Assembly (NCBI GenBank): GCA_012515235.1
Contig: JAAYYU010000042.1
Coordinates: forward strand, 119,631-183,630
Direction: 5' to 3'
DNA from: Candidatus Anammoximicrobium sp.
GTDB taxonomy: Bacteria; Planctomycetota; Planctomycetia; Pirellulales; Pirellulaceae
Length of the DNA stretch: 64,000 nucleotides
The notes below the pieces were generated by a model that saw only the letters and a list, made by a program, of their open reading frames with translations, made no database searches and was not told where the DNA came from. Shown here piece by piece: positions 9,809 to 17,996 of the stretch (position 1 is the stretch's first letter; each line of letters begins with the position of its first letter). Made by a program: the position numbers and the translations under genes.

Positions 9809-10057
9809 ATGATCCGAGCGCTAGTGCTGATGAATGTCGAACGCGGCAAGGTGCCGATCACCGCCAAACAACTCGCGGCGATGGACGAAGTCGTCGACGT
9901 TTACTCGGTAGCCGGTGACTACGACCTGGTGGCCATCATTCAAAGCGCGGAGTACGAACGGCTGGCGGAAATCGTCACCGAGAAGCTGCAGACCATCGAC
10001 ACCGTGAACCAAACCACCACGCTGATGGCGTTCCGCAACTATAAGTTCGCTCTTTGA
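9809..10057 (+). CDS. Stand-alone Lrp/AsnC ligand-binding (RAM) domain protein
   Basis: This 82-residue protein consists only of the C-terminal effector-binding domain of Lrp/AsnC regulators; there is no helix-turn-helix. The family pattern is visible: MIRALVLMNVERGK at the start, VDVYSVAGDYDLVAII in the middle and the ending TTTLMAFRNYKF. A strong AGAGGAGAA ribosome site lies 6 bases before ATG 9809. The trpD-like gene starts 19 bases after the stop, so the two are surely cotranscribed. Single RAM domains bind amino acids as dimers or octamers, so it may sense an amino acid and modulate the pathway enzymes or a DNA-binding partner. That role is inferred from position only. Confidence 0.85.
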   Translation: MIRALVLMNVERGKVPITAKQLAAMDEVVDVYSVAGDYDLVAIIQSAEYERLAEIVTEKLQTIDTVNQTTTLMAFRNYKFAL

Positions 10058-10076
10058 GGAAAGGGAAACGCACACG

Positions 10077-11111
10077 ATGATCCGCGCGGCTTTGCGAAAA
10101 CTGACGGTGGGCGAACAGTTGAACGAAGAGGAGGTCTTCGGCGTCATCGGGGGCGTCCGGCGGGGAGAAATCACGGACGTCCAGATCGCGGGCTTCCTGG
10201 TCGCGCTGCTGATGAAGGGGCCGACGATCCGCGAGGTGGCCTCGATCGCTCGCGCGATGCACGCCAACTGCGCGCAGATTTCCCCGCAGGTCCAGGGGGA
10301 ACTGATCGACACCTGCGGGACCGGCGGCGGGCGGACGACGTTCAATTGCTCGACCACGGTGGCCCTGGTCGCCGCCGCCGCGGGCATCCCCGTGGCCAAG
10401 CACGGCAGCCGGTCCCTGTCGTCCTCCTCCGGCAGCGCGGATGTGTTGGAGAAGTTGGGCGTGGCCATCGACCTCACCCCGCCGCAAGCGGAGAAGCTGA
10501 TCGAGGCCGCAGGCATTGGCTTTCTGTACGCCCCCAATTTCCATCCGGTCATGCACAAGGTGCTCCCGCCCGAAATGGCCCTGGGGATCAAAACCATTTT
10601 CTATACCATCATCGGGCCGCTGATCAACCCGGCCCACGCCCGGCGGCACGTCTTGGGAGTCTATCGGCCCGAACTGGTGTCGATGGTCGCGGACGTCCTG
10701 GTCGAACTCGACTTCCGGCACGCCCTCGTGGTGCATGGTCTGGACGGGCTGGATGAAATTTCCGTGATCGGCAAGACGTCGGCGGCCGAAGTCAAGGACG
10801 GCTGGGCCAAGAAGTACGAGTTGGACCCGGGCGATTTCGGCTTGCCGCGCTATACCTACGAGGAATTGGCGGGCGGGGATGCTCAGCAGAACGCGGACCT
10901 GGTGCGCGCCATCCTGGCCGGCCAGGAACGGGGCGCGCGGCGCGACATGGTGCTCGCCAACGCCGCGGCCGCCTTGCTGGTGGGCGGAAAGGCGGCCGAC
11001 CTGCGCACGGGCGCCAAACTGGCGGCGGAAGTGATCGACAGCGGGGCCGCCCGCCAGAAACTGGACCAGTTGATTTCGGAATCGAATCGGATCGCGAGCG
11101 GGGGCGGATGA
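10077..11111 (+). CDS. trpD: Anthranilate phosphoribosyltransferase-like protein (variant TrpD)
   Basis: TrpD joins anthranilate to PRPP. The 344-residue protein has the complete fold of the family: N-terminal helical domain, the PRPP loop CGTGGGRTTFNCST, KHGSRSLSSSSGSADVLEKLG, LINPAHARRHVLGVY and GLDEIS. Several normally invariant active-site residues differ from the usual bacterial form: GTGGD reads GTGGG, KHGNR reads KHGSR, and the SSKSG lysine is a serine. These changes fall in PRPP- and anthranilate-binding segments, so substrate or cofactor handling may differ; an archaeal-type TrpD variant is another reading. GAGGAAAGG before the ATG is a good ribosome site. The stop overlaps the trpC start in ATGA (11108-11111), indicating translational coupling. 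Confidence 0.8.
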   Translation: MIRAALRKLTVGEQLNEEEVFGVIGGVRRGEITDVQIAGFLVALLMKGPTIREVASIARAMHANCAQISPQVQGELIDTCGTGGGRTTFNCSTTVALVAAAAGIPVAKHGSRSLSSSSGSADVLEKLGVAIDLTPPQAEKLIEAAGIGFLYAPNFHPVMHKVLPPEMALGIKTIFYTIIGPLINPAHARRHVLGVYRPELVSMVADVLVELDFRHALVVHGLDGLDEISVIGKTSAAEVKDGWAKKYELDPGDFGLPRYTYEELAGGDAQQNADLVRAILAGQERGARRDMVLANAAAALLVGGKAADLRTGAKLAAEVIDSGAARQKLDQLISESNRIASGGG

Positions 11112-11824
11112 AGATGCAGCACCGGCAGCGCAGATTCACAGCAGCTCTGGACGCCGCGCGGCGGGCAGGCCAGATCCCCTTGATTTCCGAGGTCAAAATC
11201 CAAAGCCCCAAGGCGGGAGATCTGCTGGCCGGCCGAGACCCTGTGGCCTTGGCCCGCAACATGGCGGAGGGAGGAGCGGCTTGCCTGTCCGTGGTCACCG
11301 AGGGCCCGCGGTTTGGCGGCAGCCTGCAACTGCTCCGCACGCTGTCGGCGTCCGTCTCGCTGCCGATTCTGCGGAAAGACTTTGTCACGGACCGGGAAGA
11401 CGTACGGGCCACGCGCGAGCACGGCGCGTCGTGCCTGCTGCTGATGGCGGCCGTGCTCGATTGGCCGAGGCTCGTAAAACTGCACGAGGAAGCTCGCCGT
11501 TGCGGGCTGGAAACGCTGGTCGAGGTGCATGACGAGCGGGAACTCCGCCAGGCAGTGACCCTGGACCTGGATCTGCTGGGCATCAACAACCGGGATATTC
11601 GCCAACTCGAAACCGACGACGGCACCGTGGCCCGCACACTCCGGTTGCTGCGGTTGGTCCCGGCCGGCATCCGGACCGTCAGCGAAAGCGCGATCGCAAC
11701 TCCCGCAGAGGCCCGCGCGGTGATCGAAGCGGGCGGGGCTGGCGTGCTGGTGGGCACGGCAATTCTGCAAGCGGACGAGGTGCAGGAAAGCGTGCGGCGG
11801 ATCGTTTCGGGAAGGCAAGGTTAG
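11108..11824 (+). CDS. trpC: Indole-3-glycerol phosphate synthase-like protein (variant TrpC)
   Basis: TrpC closes the indole ring of CdRP. This 238-residue TIM barrel lacks most of the usual N-terminal extension. Recognisable elements are LISEVKIQSPKAG (normally AEIKRxSPS, so the Glu and first Lys are kept while Arg is Ile), PILRKDFV with the catalytic lysine, LETLVEVHDERE, LLGINNRDI and TVSESAI (normally SESGI), then AGVLVGTAIL. The start overlaps the trpD stop by four bases and trpF follows after three bases, so the order is trpD-trpC-trpF. The motif drift runs in parallel with that seen in the trpD product. It could be the tryptophan enzyme in an archaeal-like version or a relative acting on a related phosphoribosyl compound. 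Confidence 0.78.
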   Translation: MKMQHRQRRFTAALDAARRAGQIPLISEVKIQSPKAGDLLAGRDPVALARNMAEGGAACLSVVTEGPRFGGSLQLLRTLSASVSLPILRKDFVTDREDVRATREHGASCLLLMAAVLDWPRLVKLHEEARRCGLETLVEVHDERELRQAVTLDLDLLGINNRDIRQLETDDGTVARTLRLLRLVPAGIRTVSESAIATPAEARAVIEAGGAGVLVGTAILQADEVQESVRRIVSGRQG

Positions 11825-11827
11825 CAG

Positions 11828-12511
11828 ATGATCCGAGTCAAGATCTGCGGGAATACGGACGCGGAACAGGTCGCCTGGTGCGTGGCCGCCGGCGCCGATT
11901 GCGTCGGATTTGTGGTCGAGTATCCGGTCGCCGTACCGTGGAACCTGTCCCGCGAACAAGCCCGCGACCTGATCGCCCTTGTCCCGCCGCTGACGATCCG
12001 CGCCGTGGTCACCGGGGGCGACGCCGAGCGAGTCTGCACGATCGCACGCCAGTTGCTGCCCCACGTGGTCCAGCTGCACACCGACAACAGCCTGGAGGAG
12101 ACGGCGCGGATTTCGCGGACGCTGGCGTCACTCGGGATCAACCTGATCCGCGCGCTGCGGATCGACGCAGCCACGGGTCAGGCGTGCGGCGAGATCCCGG
12201 ACCCTCTGCAAGCGGCCCTCGCCCTGCAAGACGCGGGAGTCGCCGCGGTACTGCTGGATGCTCGCACCCGGCAACTGCCTGCGGGAACGGGAGTCAGGGT
12301 CGATTGGGCCACGGCGCTGGCCATCCGCCAAGCCCTCTCCCGACCGTTGATTCTGGCCGGCGGACTGACACCCCAGAACGTACGCGGCGCGGTGGAGCAA
12401 GTGCGGCCCTATGCGGTCGATGTGATCAGCGGCGTCGAGTTGTCGCGAAGGGTGAAATCCCCGGACTTAATCCGCCGGTTCGTCCAGCAGGCCAAGGGGA
12501 CGACCGCCTGA
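11828..12511 (+). CDS. trpF: Phosphoribosylanthranilate isomerase-like protein (variant TrpF)
   Basis: TrpF converts phosphoribosylanthranilate to CdRP. The 227-residue protein opens with RVKICGNTDAE, containing the catalytic cysteine. The catalytic aspartate is in AAVLLDARTRQLPAGTG, and the phosphate-binding segments are LILAGGLTPQNV and DVISGVE. The loop that normally reads F-x-x-x-SPR is replaced by VEYPVAVPWNLS, and VQLHGDE reads VQLHTDN. It follows trpC by three bases. No trpE, trpG, trpA or trpB gene is present in the window, so the cluster covers only the three middle steps. The next gene, an exported oxidoreductase, is 260 bases away with its own ribosome site and probably belongs to another unit. 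Confidence 0.8.
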   Translation: MIRVKICGNTDAEQVAWCVAAGADCVGFVVEYPVAVPWNLSREQARDLIALVPPLTIRAVVTGGDAERVCTIARQLLPHVVQLHTDNSLEETARISRTLASLGINLIRALRIDAATGQACGEIPDPLQAALALQDAGVAAVLLDARTRQLPAGTGVRVDWATALAIRQALSRPLILAGGLTPQNVRGAVEQVRPYAVDVISGVELSRRVKSPDLIRRFVQQAKGTTA

Positions 12512-12771
12512 GGCACACCCCCAGCTTGTCCCCGGTGGCCGCAGTCCGGTACTTGCCGCCCCCTCGGCAGTCCTGCGGGTGCAAGACCGCACGGGTCGCG
12601 TCCGGAACCGGCCGTCCGGCATCGCCCGCCAATGGGGCTGAAACTCGTCGGTCGCTTCTCACGGTCCCTCCATCAGCCCCGCCCAGCCTGGGGTCTTCCC
12701 CCGATCCACCCGGCGGTTTACAACAAGCGGACATGGGAATCGATTGTTTTCTCACTAAAAGGAGCAACTTC

Positions 12772-14046
12772 ATGCCTCAACAGAGATCGACGATGAACCG
12801 GCGCCGTTTTCTGGCGGCCGCCGCCAAGGCGAGCAGCTTGTTCGCGCTGCCGATGGTCGTGCCCGGCCGCGTGTTGGGTCTGGACGGCGGAGTCGCCGCC
12901 AGCGAGCGGATCGCGCTGGCCGGTTTGGGAATCGGCGGCCGCGGCGGCTACGTGCTGGGCGTCATGATGGAGGAACCGGTGATCCAGTTCGTCGCCATCG
13001 CCGACCCGCAGAAGGCCCGCCGCGAAGGCGTCAAACAGCGCACGGAACAGAAATACGGCCCCGGCGTGGAAATGTACCGCGACTTCCGTGAGATGCTGCC
13101 CCGCGAAGACATCGACGCCGTGCTGATCGCCACCGGCGACCGCTGGCACACGATGGCCTCGGTCTACACGGCGAAAGCGGGCAAGGACATTTACTGCGAA
13201 AAGCCGTGTTCGATGACCATCGCCGAGAGCCAGGCTCTGGCCGACACCATGCGGCGTTACAACCGCATCTACACCGCCGGCACGCAACGCCGCAGCATTC
13301 TGAATTTCCAGTTCGCGGCCGAATTGTGCCACAGCGGCAAACTGGGCAAACTGACCACCGTGCATGCCAACACCTTGAACCCGGCGGTCCGCCATGACTG
13401 GTTGCCGGCGGAGCCGGAACCGGGAATCGACGAGTGCGATTGGAACCTGTGGCTCGGACCGACGCCCTGGCGGCCGTACAACAGCACCTACACGCGAGGC
13501 GGCTGGCGCGGGTTCTTTGACTTCCACGGCGGCGGCATCCTGGAATGGGGCGCGCACACGGTCGACCTCTGCAACTGGGCCGGCACCAACGACACGCTGA
13601 TGCCCGTGCTGTACGAACCGACTCCCAGCGGCTGTATTGCCACGTACTCCAACGGCCTGAAACTGGTCATGCGCGACGAAGGCTGGATGGGCTTGGGCAC
13701 CTGCAGCGCCCGCTACGAAGGCGAAGACGGCTGGGTGGAAACCGGCGACAGCGGCCGGCTGGAATTCTCCTCCGGTGCGCTCCGCGCCGAGCAACGGCAA
13801 TTCACCGAAGCCGGCACGTCGGCCGTCAGCCACGTCAAGGACTGGATCGACGCCATTAAGACCCGCCGCCCGGCGAACGGGAACGCCAACGTCGTGGCGA
13901 TGAGCCACATCATCTGCCACTGCGCGTACATCGCCTGGCAACTGGGCCGCCCACTGGAGTTCGATCCGGTCAAGGTGGAATTCCCGAACGATCCGGAGGC
14001 GAACCGGATGCGCTCGCGGGCCCTGCGCGACCCGTGGCACGTGTAA
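12772..14046 (+). CDS. Tat-exported Gfo/Idh/MocA-family oxidoreductase
   Basis: The protein has 424 residues. ATG 12772 follows AAAAGGAGC by 7 bases; an internal ATG at 12793 is less well placed. A twin-arginine signal is visible (MNRRRFLAAAAKASSLFALP). The Rossmann domain carries AGLGIGGRGG, and the family lysine motif is CEKPCSMTIAESQAL (about residues 142-156). The C-terminal half contains DFHGGGILEWGAHTVDL, the usual substrate-facing helix. Such proteins use tightly bound NAD(P) to oxidise or reduce sugars and sugar polyols in the periplasm. A short palindrome 25 bases after the stop may end the transcript. The HEAT-repeat gene starts 137 bases later on the same strand. Substrate unknown. 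Confidence 0.87.
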   Translation: MPQQRSTMNRRRFLAAAAKASSLFALPMVVPGRVLGLDGGVAASERIALAGLGIGGRGGYVLGVMMEEPVIQFVAIADPQKARREGVKQRTEQKYGPGVEMYRDFREMLPREDIDAVLIATGDRWHTMASVYTAKAGKDIYCEKPCSMTIAESQALADTMRRYNRIYTAGTQRRSILNFQFAAELCHSGKLGKLTTVHANTLNPAVRHDWLPAEPEPGIDECDWNLWLGPTPWRPYNSTYTRGGWRGFFDFHGGGILEWGAHTVDLCNWAGTNDTLMPVLYEPTPSGCIATYSNGLKLVMRDEGWMGLGTCSARYEGEDGWVETGDSGRLEFSSGALRAEQRQFTEAGTSAVSHVKDWIDAIKTRRPANGNANVVAMSHIICHCAYIAWQLGRPLEFDPVKVEFPNDPEANRMRSRALRDPWHV

Positions 14047-14070
14047 AGTCGTGCATTCATTTTTTGGAGT

Positions 14071-14088
14071 GCGGCGACTTGTCGCCGC
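14071..14088 (+). terminator. Perfect palindrome after the oxidoreductase gene
   Basis: GCGGCGAC and GTCGCCGC pair perfectly around a TT, 25 bases downstream of the stop at 14046, followed by TTTG. It may act as a weak terminator. The same core recurs in the longer hairpin at 16170-16201, so it may instead belong to a dispersed palindromic family. Confidence 0.45.
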
Positions 14089-14183
14089 TTTGTAACCAAC
14101 CTGACATCGAATCGGCTAGATGCCTTCGACCGAGGTTCCTACGCAGACATGACAAACCATCGCATCCCCAAGGAGAGTCCCTG

Positions 14184-16145
14184 ATGTTCGTGCATCGATA
14201 CTTCGTCCTCGCGGCTTCCGTCGCGATTCTGTCGTGGTCGCAGACCACTTCCACCGTCGCCCAAAGCAACTCGAAGGAAATCATGGCCAAACCGGCAGCG
14301 GAGCTTGTCGAGCTGGTCAAAGACCCGAACGCCTCGGCGTTTGAAAAAGCTAAAGCCTGCCAGCGGCTGGCGGTCATCGGGGCCAAGGACGCCGTCCCGG
14401 CGTTGGCCGCGCTGTTGCCCGATGAGAAGCTGAATTTGTACGCCCGCTTCGCGCTGGAGGCGATTCCGGACGCGGCGGTCGATGCCGCGCTGCGCGACGC
14501 GGCCGGCAAGCTCCAGGGCCGGCAACTGGTCGGCGTCATTAACTCGATCGGCAAACGCAAGGACGCCCAATCGCTGGACTTGCTCGCGGGCCTGACGGCC
14601 AGTGCGGACAAACCCGTGGCCTCGGCAGCGGCTCACGCGATCGGGCGCATCGGGACGGTCGAAGCGGCGGCGTTTCTGACGGCGGCGATCGCCAAGGACT
14701 CGCCCGTAAAACGCTGCCTGGGCGACGGAGCCCTGGCTTGCGCCGAGGAACTGGCTGCCGCCGGGAAAAAGGCCGAGGCGGTGGCGTTGTACGAAGCGGT
14801 CGCCAAAGCCGCCGTGCCGAAGTACATGCAGATCGGCGCTCTGGACGGCGTGTTCCGCCTGCAAAAGACCGCCGCCAAAGACCTGTTGTTGACCCAGATC
14901 CGCTCCGCGGACAAGGCCCACTTCAAGCTGGCCCTGTCGGTCGCCCGCTGGATGCCGGGGGCCGATGTGACCGCGGCTTTGGCGGGCGAGTTGGCCAAGC
15001 TGCCCGGAGATCGCCAGGCGCTGCTGCTGCGGGCGCTGGGCGACCGCCGGGAAGCGGCCCCCTTGCCGCTGGTCGTGGCGGCGACCAAGAGTGAGTCGCC
15101 CGCCGTTCGCGAAGCGGCCGTCATCGTGCTGGCGAAACTGGGCGACGCTTCCGCCGTCGCCATCTTGCTGGACGCTGCGTTGGGCGACGGCCCGGCGGCG
15201 GCGAAGGCCCGAGAAGGCCTGAAGACGCTCCAATCGCCGGAGACGGACGCCGCCATCCTGGCCAAGCTGCCCGAGGCCGGCGCCGCAGCAAAAGCGGTCC
15301 TGATCGAGTTGGCCGGAGCGCGGCGCATCGCGGCGGCGGCGGACACGGTCCGCGAGGCGTTGAGCAGCGGCGACGACGCCGTCAAGTCGGCGGCGTTGAC
15401 CGCCCTGGGGCAATTGGTTGAACTCAAGGATTTGGACCTGCTCACCAGCCGGGCCCTGGCGGCAACCAAGACGCCGGAAACGGAAGCAGCTCAAGCCGCC
15501 TTGAGAACCGCCGCTCTGCGAATGGCTGACCGCGAAGGCGCGGCGGCCAAATTGGCCGCCTGCCTCCCTGACGCTTCCGCCGACAATCAGGCCTACCTGC
15601 TGGAACTGCTCGGCCGGATGAGCGGCCCGAAGGCGCTGCACACGGTCGCCGACGCCGCCAAGTCCAGCGATGCCGCGCTCAAGGAGGCCGCCACGAAAGT
15701 CCTGGGCGAATGGCCCAATCCGGAAGCGGCCGGCGCGTTGCTGGAACTGGCCAAGACCGACCCGGAAAACAAGTACCGCGTCCGCGCCCTGCGCGGCTAC
15801 ATCCGCATCGCCCGGCAGTTAAAGCTGCCCGATGACGTCAAGCTGGAAATGTTCCACACCGCCATGCAAACGGCGGCGCGGGTCGAGGATAAACGCATCG
15901 CGCTGGACATCCTGAGCCGCATCCCGTCCGAGAAGACGCTGAAACTGGCCGCCTCGTACGCGTCCGAGGCCGGCCTGAAAGCGGACGCCGCCAAGGCCGC
16001 GGTCGCGATCGCCGCCAAACTGGTCGGCCAGCAGCCGAAGGCCGTCGCCGAGGCGATGCAAACAATCGTCGACGCCCAAGTCGGCGGCGATCCCGGCAGC
16101 CGCGCCCAACAACTGCTCGACCAGGCCAAGGCCGCGTCGAACTAG
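14184..16145 (+). CDS. Exported HEAT-repeat protein
   Basis: The protein has 653 residues. ATG 14184 has AAGGAGAG 6 bases upstream and starts a signal peptide (MFVHRYFVLAASVAILSW, cut after VAQ). The rest is Ala- and Leu-rich tandem helical pairs of about 30 residues, of HEAT or PBS-lyase type; clear units are GAKDAVPALAALLPDEKLNLYARFALEAI, shortened here to its first part GAKDAVPALAALL, and later SPAVREAAVIVLAKLGDASA. Such solenoids are scaffolds for protein binding and have no catalytic residues. In planctomycetes they often sit beside secreted dehydrogenases, as here. Partner and function are unknown. A strong hairpin follows 24 bases after the stop. Confidence 0.8.
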   Translation: MFVHRYFVLAASVAILSWSQTTSTVAQSNSKEIMAKPAAELVELVKDPNASAFEKAKACQRLAVIGAKDAVPALAALLPDEKLNLYARFALEAIPDAAVDAALRDAAGKLQGRQLVGVINSIGKRKDAQSLDLLAGLTASADKPVASAAAHAIGRIGTVEAAAFLTAAIAKDSPVKRCLGDGALACAEELAAAGKKAEAVALYEAVAKAAVPKYMQIGALDGVFRLQKTAAKDLLLTQIRSADKAHFKLALSVARWMPGADVTAALAGELAKLPGDRQALLLRALGDRREAAPLPLVVAATKSESPAVREAAVIVLAKLGDASAVAILLDAALGDGPAAAKAREGLKTLQSPETDAAILAKLPEAGAAAKAVLIELAGARRIAAAADTVREALSSGDDAVKSAALTALGQLVELKDLDLLTSRALAATKTPETEAAQAALRTAALRMADREGAAAKLAACLPDASADNQAYLLELLGRMSGPKALHTVADAAKSSDAALKEAATKVLGEWPNPEAAGALLELAKTDPENKYRVRALRGYIRIARQLKLPDDVKLEMFHTAMQTAARVEDKRIALDILSRIPSEKTLKLAASYASEAGLKADAAKAAVAIAAKLVGQQPKAVAEAMQTIVDAQVGGDPGSRAQQLLDQAKAASN

Positions 16146-16169
16146 CTGACGCAGCCGTGCGGGAAACGA

Positions 16170-16201
16170 CGCGGCGACAAGCACTCCCGCTTGTCGCCGC
16201 G
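16170..16201 (+). terminator. Strong hairpin after the HEAT-repeat gene
   Basis: Arms of 13 bases (CGCGGCGACAAGC and its exact complement) flank a six-base loop, 24 bases after the stop codon at 16145. There is no T tract, so termination efficiency is uncertain. The arm shares GCGGCGAC with the palindrome at 14071-14088. Confidence 0.5.
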
Positions 16202-16596
16202 GGGCTGTGTGGGCCGCGCACCACCGGCCGTCTGCTCCGTTCGCTCGATCCGTTCGCAACGCCTTCTTTCTTCTCGCCGGATGTTTCTCGTCTTTTGCTA
16301 AAAAACATCACAACACGGGTTAACCGTGTTAGCCGTGCCGGAAGTGCGCCGGAACCTCGCCTTGGAATGCGCCGCGCCGGCTTCCGACGACGAGCGAGTT
16401 CCCTTCGAGATCAACGCGGGTCCGCAGCGCAGGCACGGCTAACACACTAGCGCGGCACAGCCGCAGCCGTGCCACGCGCAGCGCCAAGCCTGTCACGACT
16501 TGTCGCGTTGAACCCGTTCGTAATGCGCGCGGCGGATGAACAATCCGGACCGGGAGAATCGTAACCAGCGGGGCGCACGAATGCCTACGGCTTGGC
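16202..16596. other. Intergenic region, no gene seen
   Basis: About 395 bases between two convergent genes. It contains a shorter imperfect palindrome near 16450-16480 (GGCAC-AGC and GC-GTGCC arms) and an AT-richer patch around 16260-16330. The open frames on either strand give no recognisable protein. Confidence 0.4.
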
Positions 16597-17337
16597 TCAC
16601 TGCGCCGCCTGCGGCTCCGGCGTCGGCGCGGGCGGGCCGCAGCAGGCCTCGACGGGGCCGCCGCAGTGGAACTGCCCGCACGGTCCCTGCGCAAGGCAGG
16701 CTGGACCGTACAGCGTGCATTTGTCGCCGCTCAGTTGCATGACCTCCACGACCGGTTGGGGTCCCAGCGACTTGTTGACCGCGCGTTTGGCGATGGCGTG
16801 CAACGCCTTGTCCTGTTGCGGAACGGGCACCCTCACCGGCTCGGCACAAGCAGCTTCGGGCAGGAACACTTCATAAAAAGGAAGCCACTCGCAGGTCGGT
16901 TTGCACTCCACAAGTTCCCCTTCTTCGTAGGCCTCGTACACGTACATCGCCCGCACGGCCACGACGCGGACCGTCGGCATCTTGACGCCCCCCAAGGTCT
17001 CCAGGACTTTGGATGGGTCGGTCTTGATGAACTGCTCGTACGCTTTGCACACGGCGCTCTGTCTGGGAACCGGGAAATACACCGGAATGTCAGCGTGCGC
17101 TCCCTTGATCACGACCTCAAACTGCAGGGCCTCCGGCAGCTTCTTGACGCCCTGAGCCAGCACTCCGTCGCTCTGACGCTTCAACTGCACCGGCGTCTGC
17201 GTCTTCAAGTCGTCGATCGACAGATTCAGCAGTACGTCGCGCGCAATCGGGGTGGGCACGACCTCCGTACCCCGACCGACCTTCGGCAACACGAAACACA
17301 TCGCCACCACAACCGTCGAAACAACAAGTCGTAACAT
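16597..17337 (-). CDS. Secreted cysteine-rich protein of unknown function
   Basis: The protein has 246 residues. ATG 17337 is preceded by GGAGGGA at a 6-base spacing and opens a signal peptide (MLRLVVSTVVVAMCFVLP). I do not recognise a family. The middle is a mixed alpha/beta region with VYFPVPRQSAVCKAYEQF and a Glu-rich VYEAYEEGELVECKPTCEW. The C-terminal 40 residues hold seven cysteines in short spacing (KCTLYGPACLAQGPCGQFHC, then EACCG) and end Pro/Glu/Gln-rich, suggesting disulfides or metal binding outside the cytoplasm. The gene stands alone, with intergenic stretches of 450 and 660 bases on its two sides. Confidence 0.6.
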   Translation of the reverse strand: MLRLVVSTVVVAMCFVLPKVGRGTEVVPTPIARDVLLNLSIDDLKTQTPVQLKRQSDGVLAQGVKKLPEALQFEVVIKGAHADIPVYFPVPRQSAVCKAYEQFIKTDPSKVLETLGGVKMPTVRVVAVRAMYVYEAYEEGELVECKPTCEWLPFYEVFLPEAACAEPVRVPVPQQDKALHAIAKRAVNKSLGPQPVVEVMQLSGDKCTLYGPACLAQGPCGQFHCGGPVEACCGPPAPTPEPQAAQ

Positions 17338-17996
17338 CGTGAATCCCTCCTCATGTTGACAAGAACAAGTTACGAACGTGACGTTTCCCTGCAGAAAGGA
17401 ACTGCCGTAGCACACGGCGAACAAGCGTTCGCCGACGCACCGGCCCAGCGGAAGTGAGTCCAACCTGGGCATCCGCTGGGGCAAGCCGTCCCTGCCCGTC
17501 CGCGTTCGGCCCGGTTACACTTGACCGGCGCACAGCGAGACCACGCGGTCCAGCAAGAATCCGTGCGTGGAGAAACCATGCGACCATGCCCAGCAGCCTT
17601 TCCGAACTAGCTGCGGCAAGGTGTCATTCACGGCAAGAAACGGCCGGCACGCACGTCACATTTATCCGATGCGTCAGATGCGCACCGTAGATCGCCTTGC
17701 CCCTTAGAATGACTGTCCTAACTGCCCCAGCCCTCCCTAACTGTTAACCTTGGCGCAAACTACCAAGTTGTTAACAAAATGCAACTAGGGGCGCAGGAAA
17801 TATGCATTTTTCTCCGATGGCTAGCTAACGGATGGACTCAATCGCGGGCAGCCAAGCCTGTTGTAGAGACACTTAAGTGCCAGTAAGTAAGTGGCTTATA
17901 AGGCGACAAAACGCAGTGTTGAGGCGGCAAAACGCAGTGTTTTTTGCGGGGGGGCAAAGAAGGGGTACGCTTTTCGGGTGCAGGCACCGGATTGCC
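17338..17996. other. AT-richer intergenic island
   Basis: These 659 bases lie upstream of the minus-strand cysteine-rich gene and downstream of the minus-strand glycosyltransferase. The part around 17700-17900 is clearly poorer in GC than the surroundings. It contains two GTTAAC palindromes (17743-17748 and 17770-17775), two CCTAACTG copies, the perfect palindrome CACTTAAGTG (17870-17879) and a tandem repeat (separate entry). No credible gene is seen. Confidence 0.5.
17901..17941. repeat. Two-copy tandem repeat
   Basis: Two 20-base copies (17901-17920 and 17922-17941) differ at one position and are separated by a single G: AGGCGACAAAACGCAGTGTT and AGGCGGCAAAACGCAGTGTT. A run of T then G (TTTTTTGCGGGGGGG) follows directly. 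The period is 21 bases, two helical turns, so paired protein-binding sites are possible. Confidence 0.8.

Noticed and set aside
17901..17941. CRISPR array
   Set aside because: Only two copies with a one-base separation; no spacers, no cas genes in the window.
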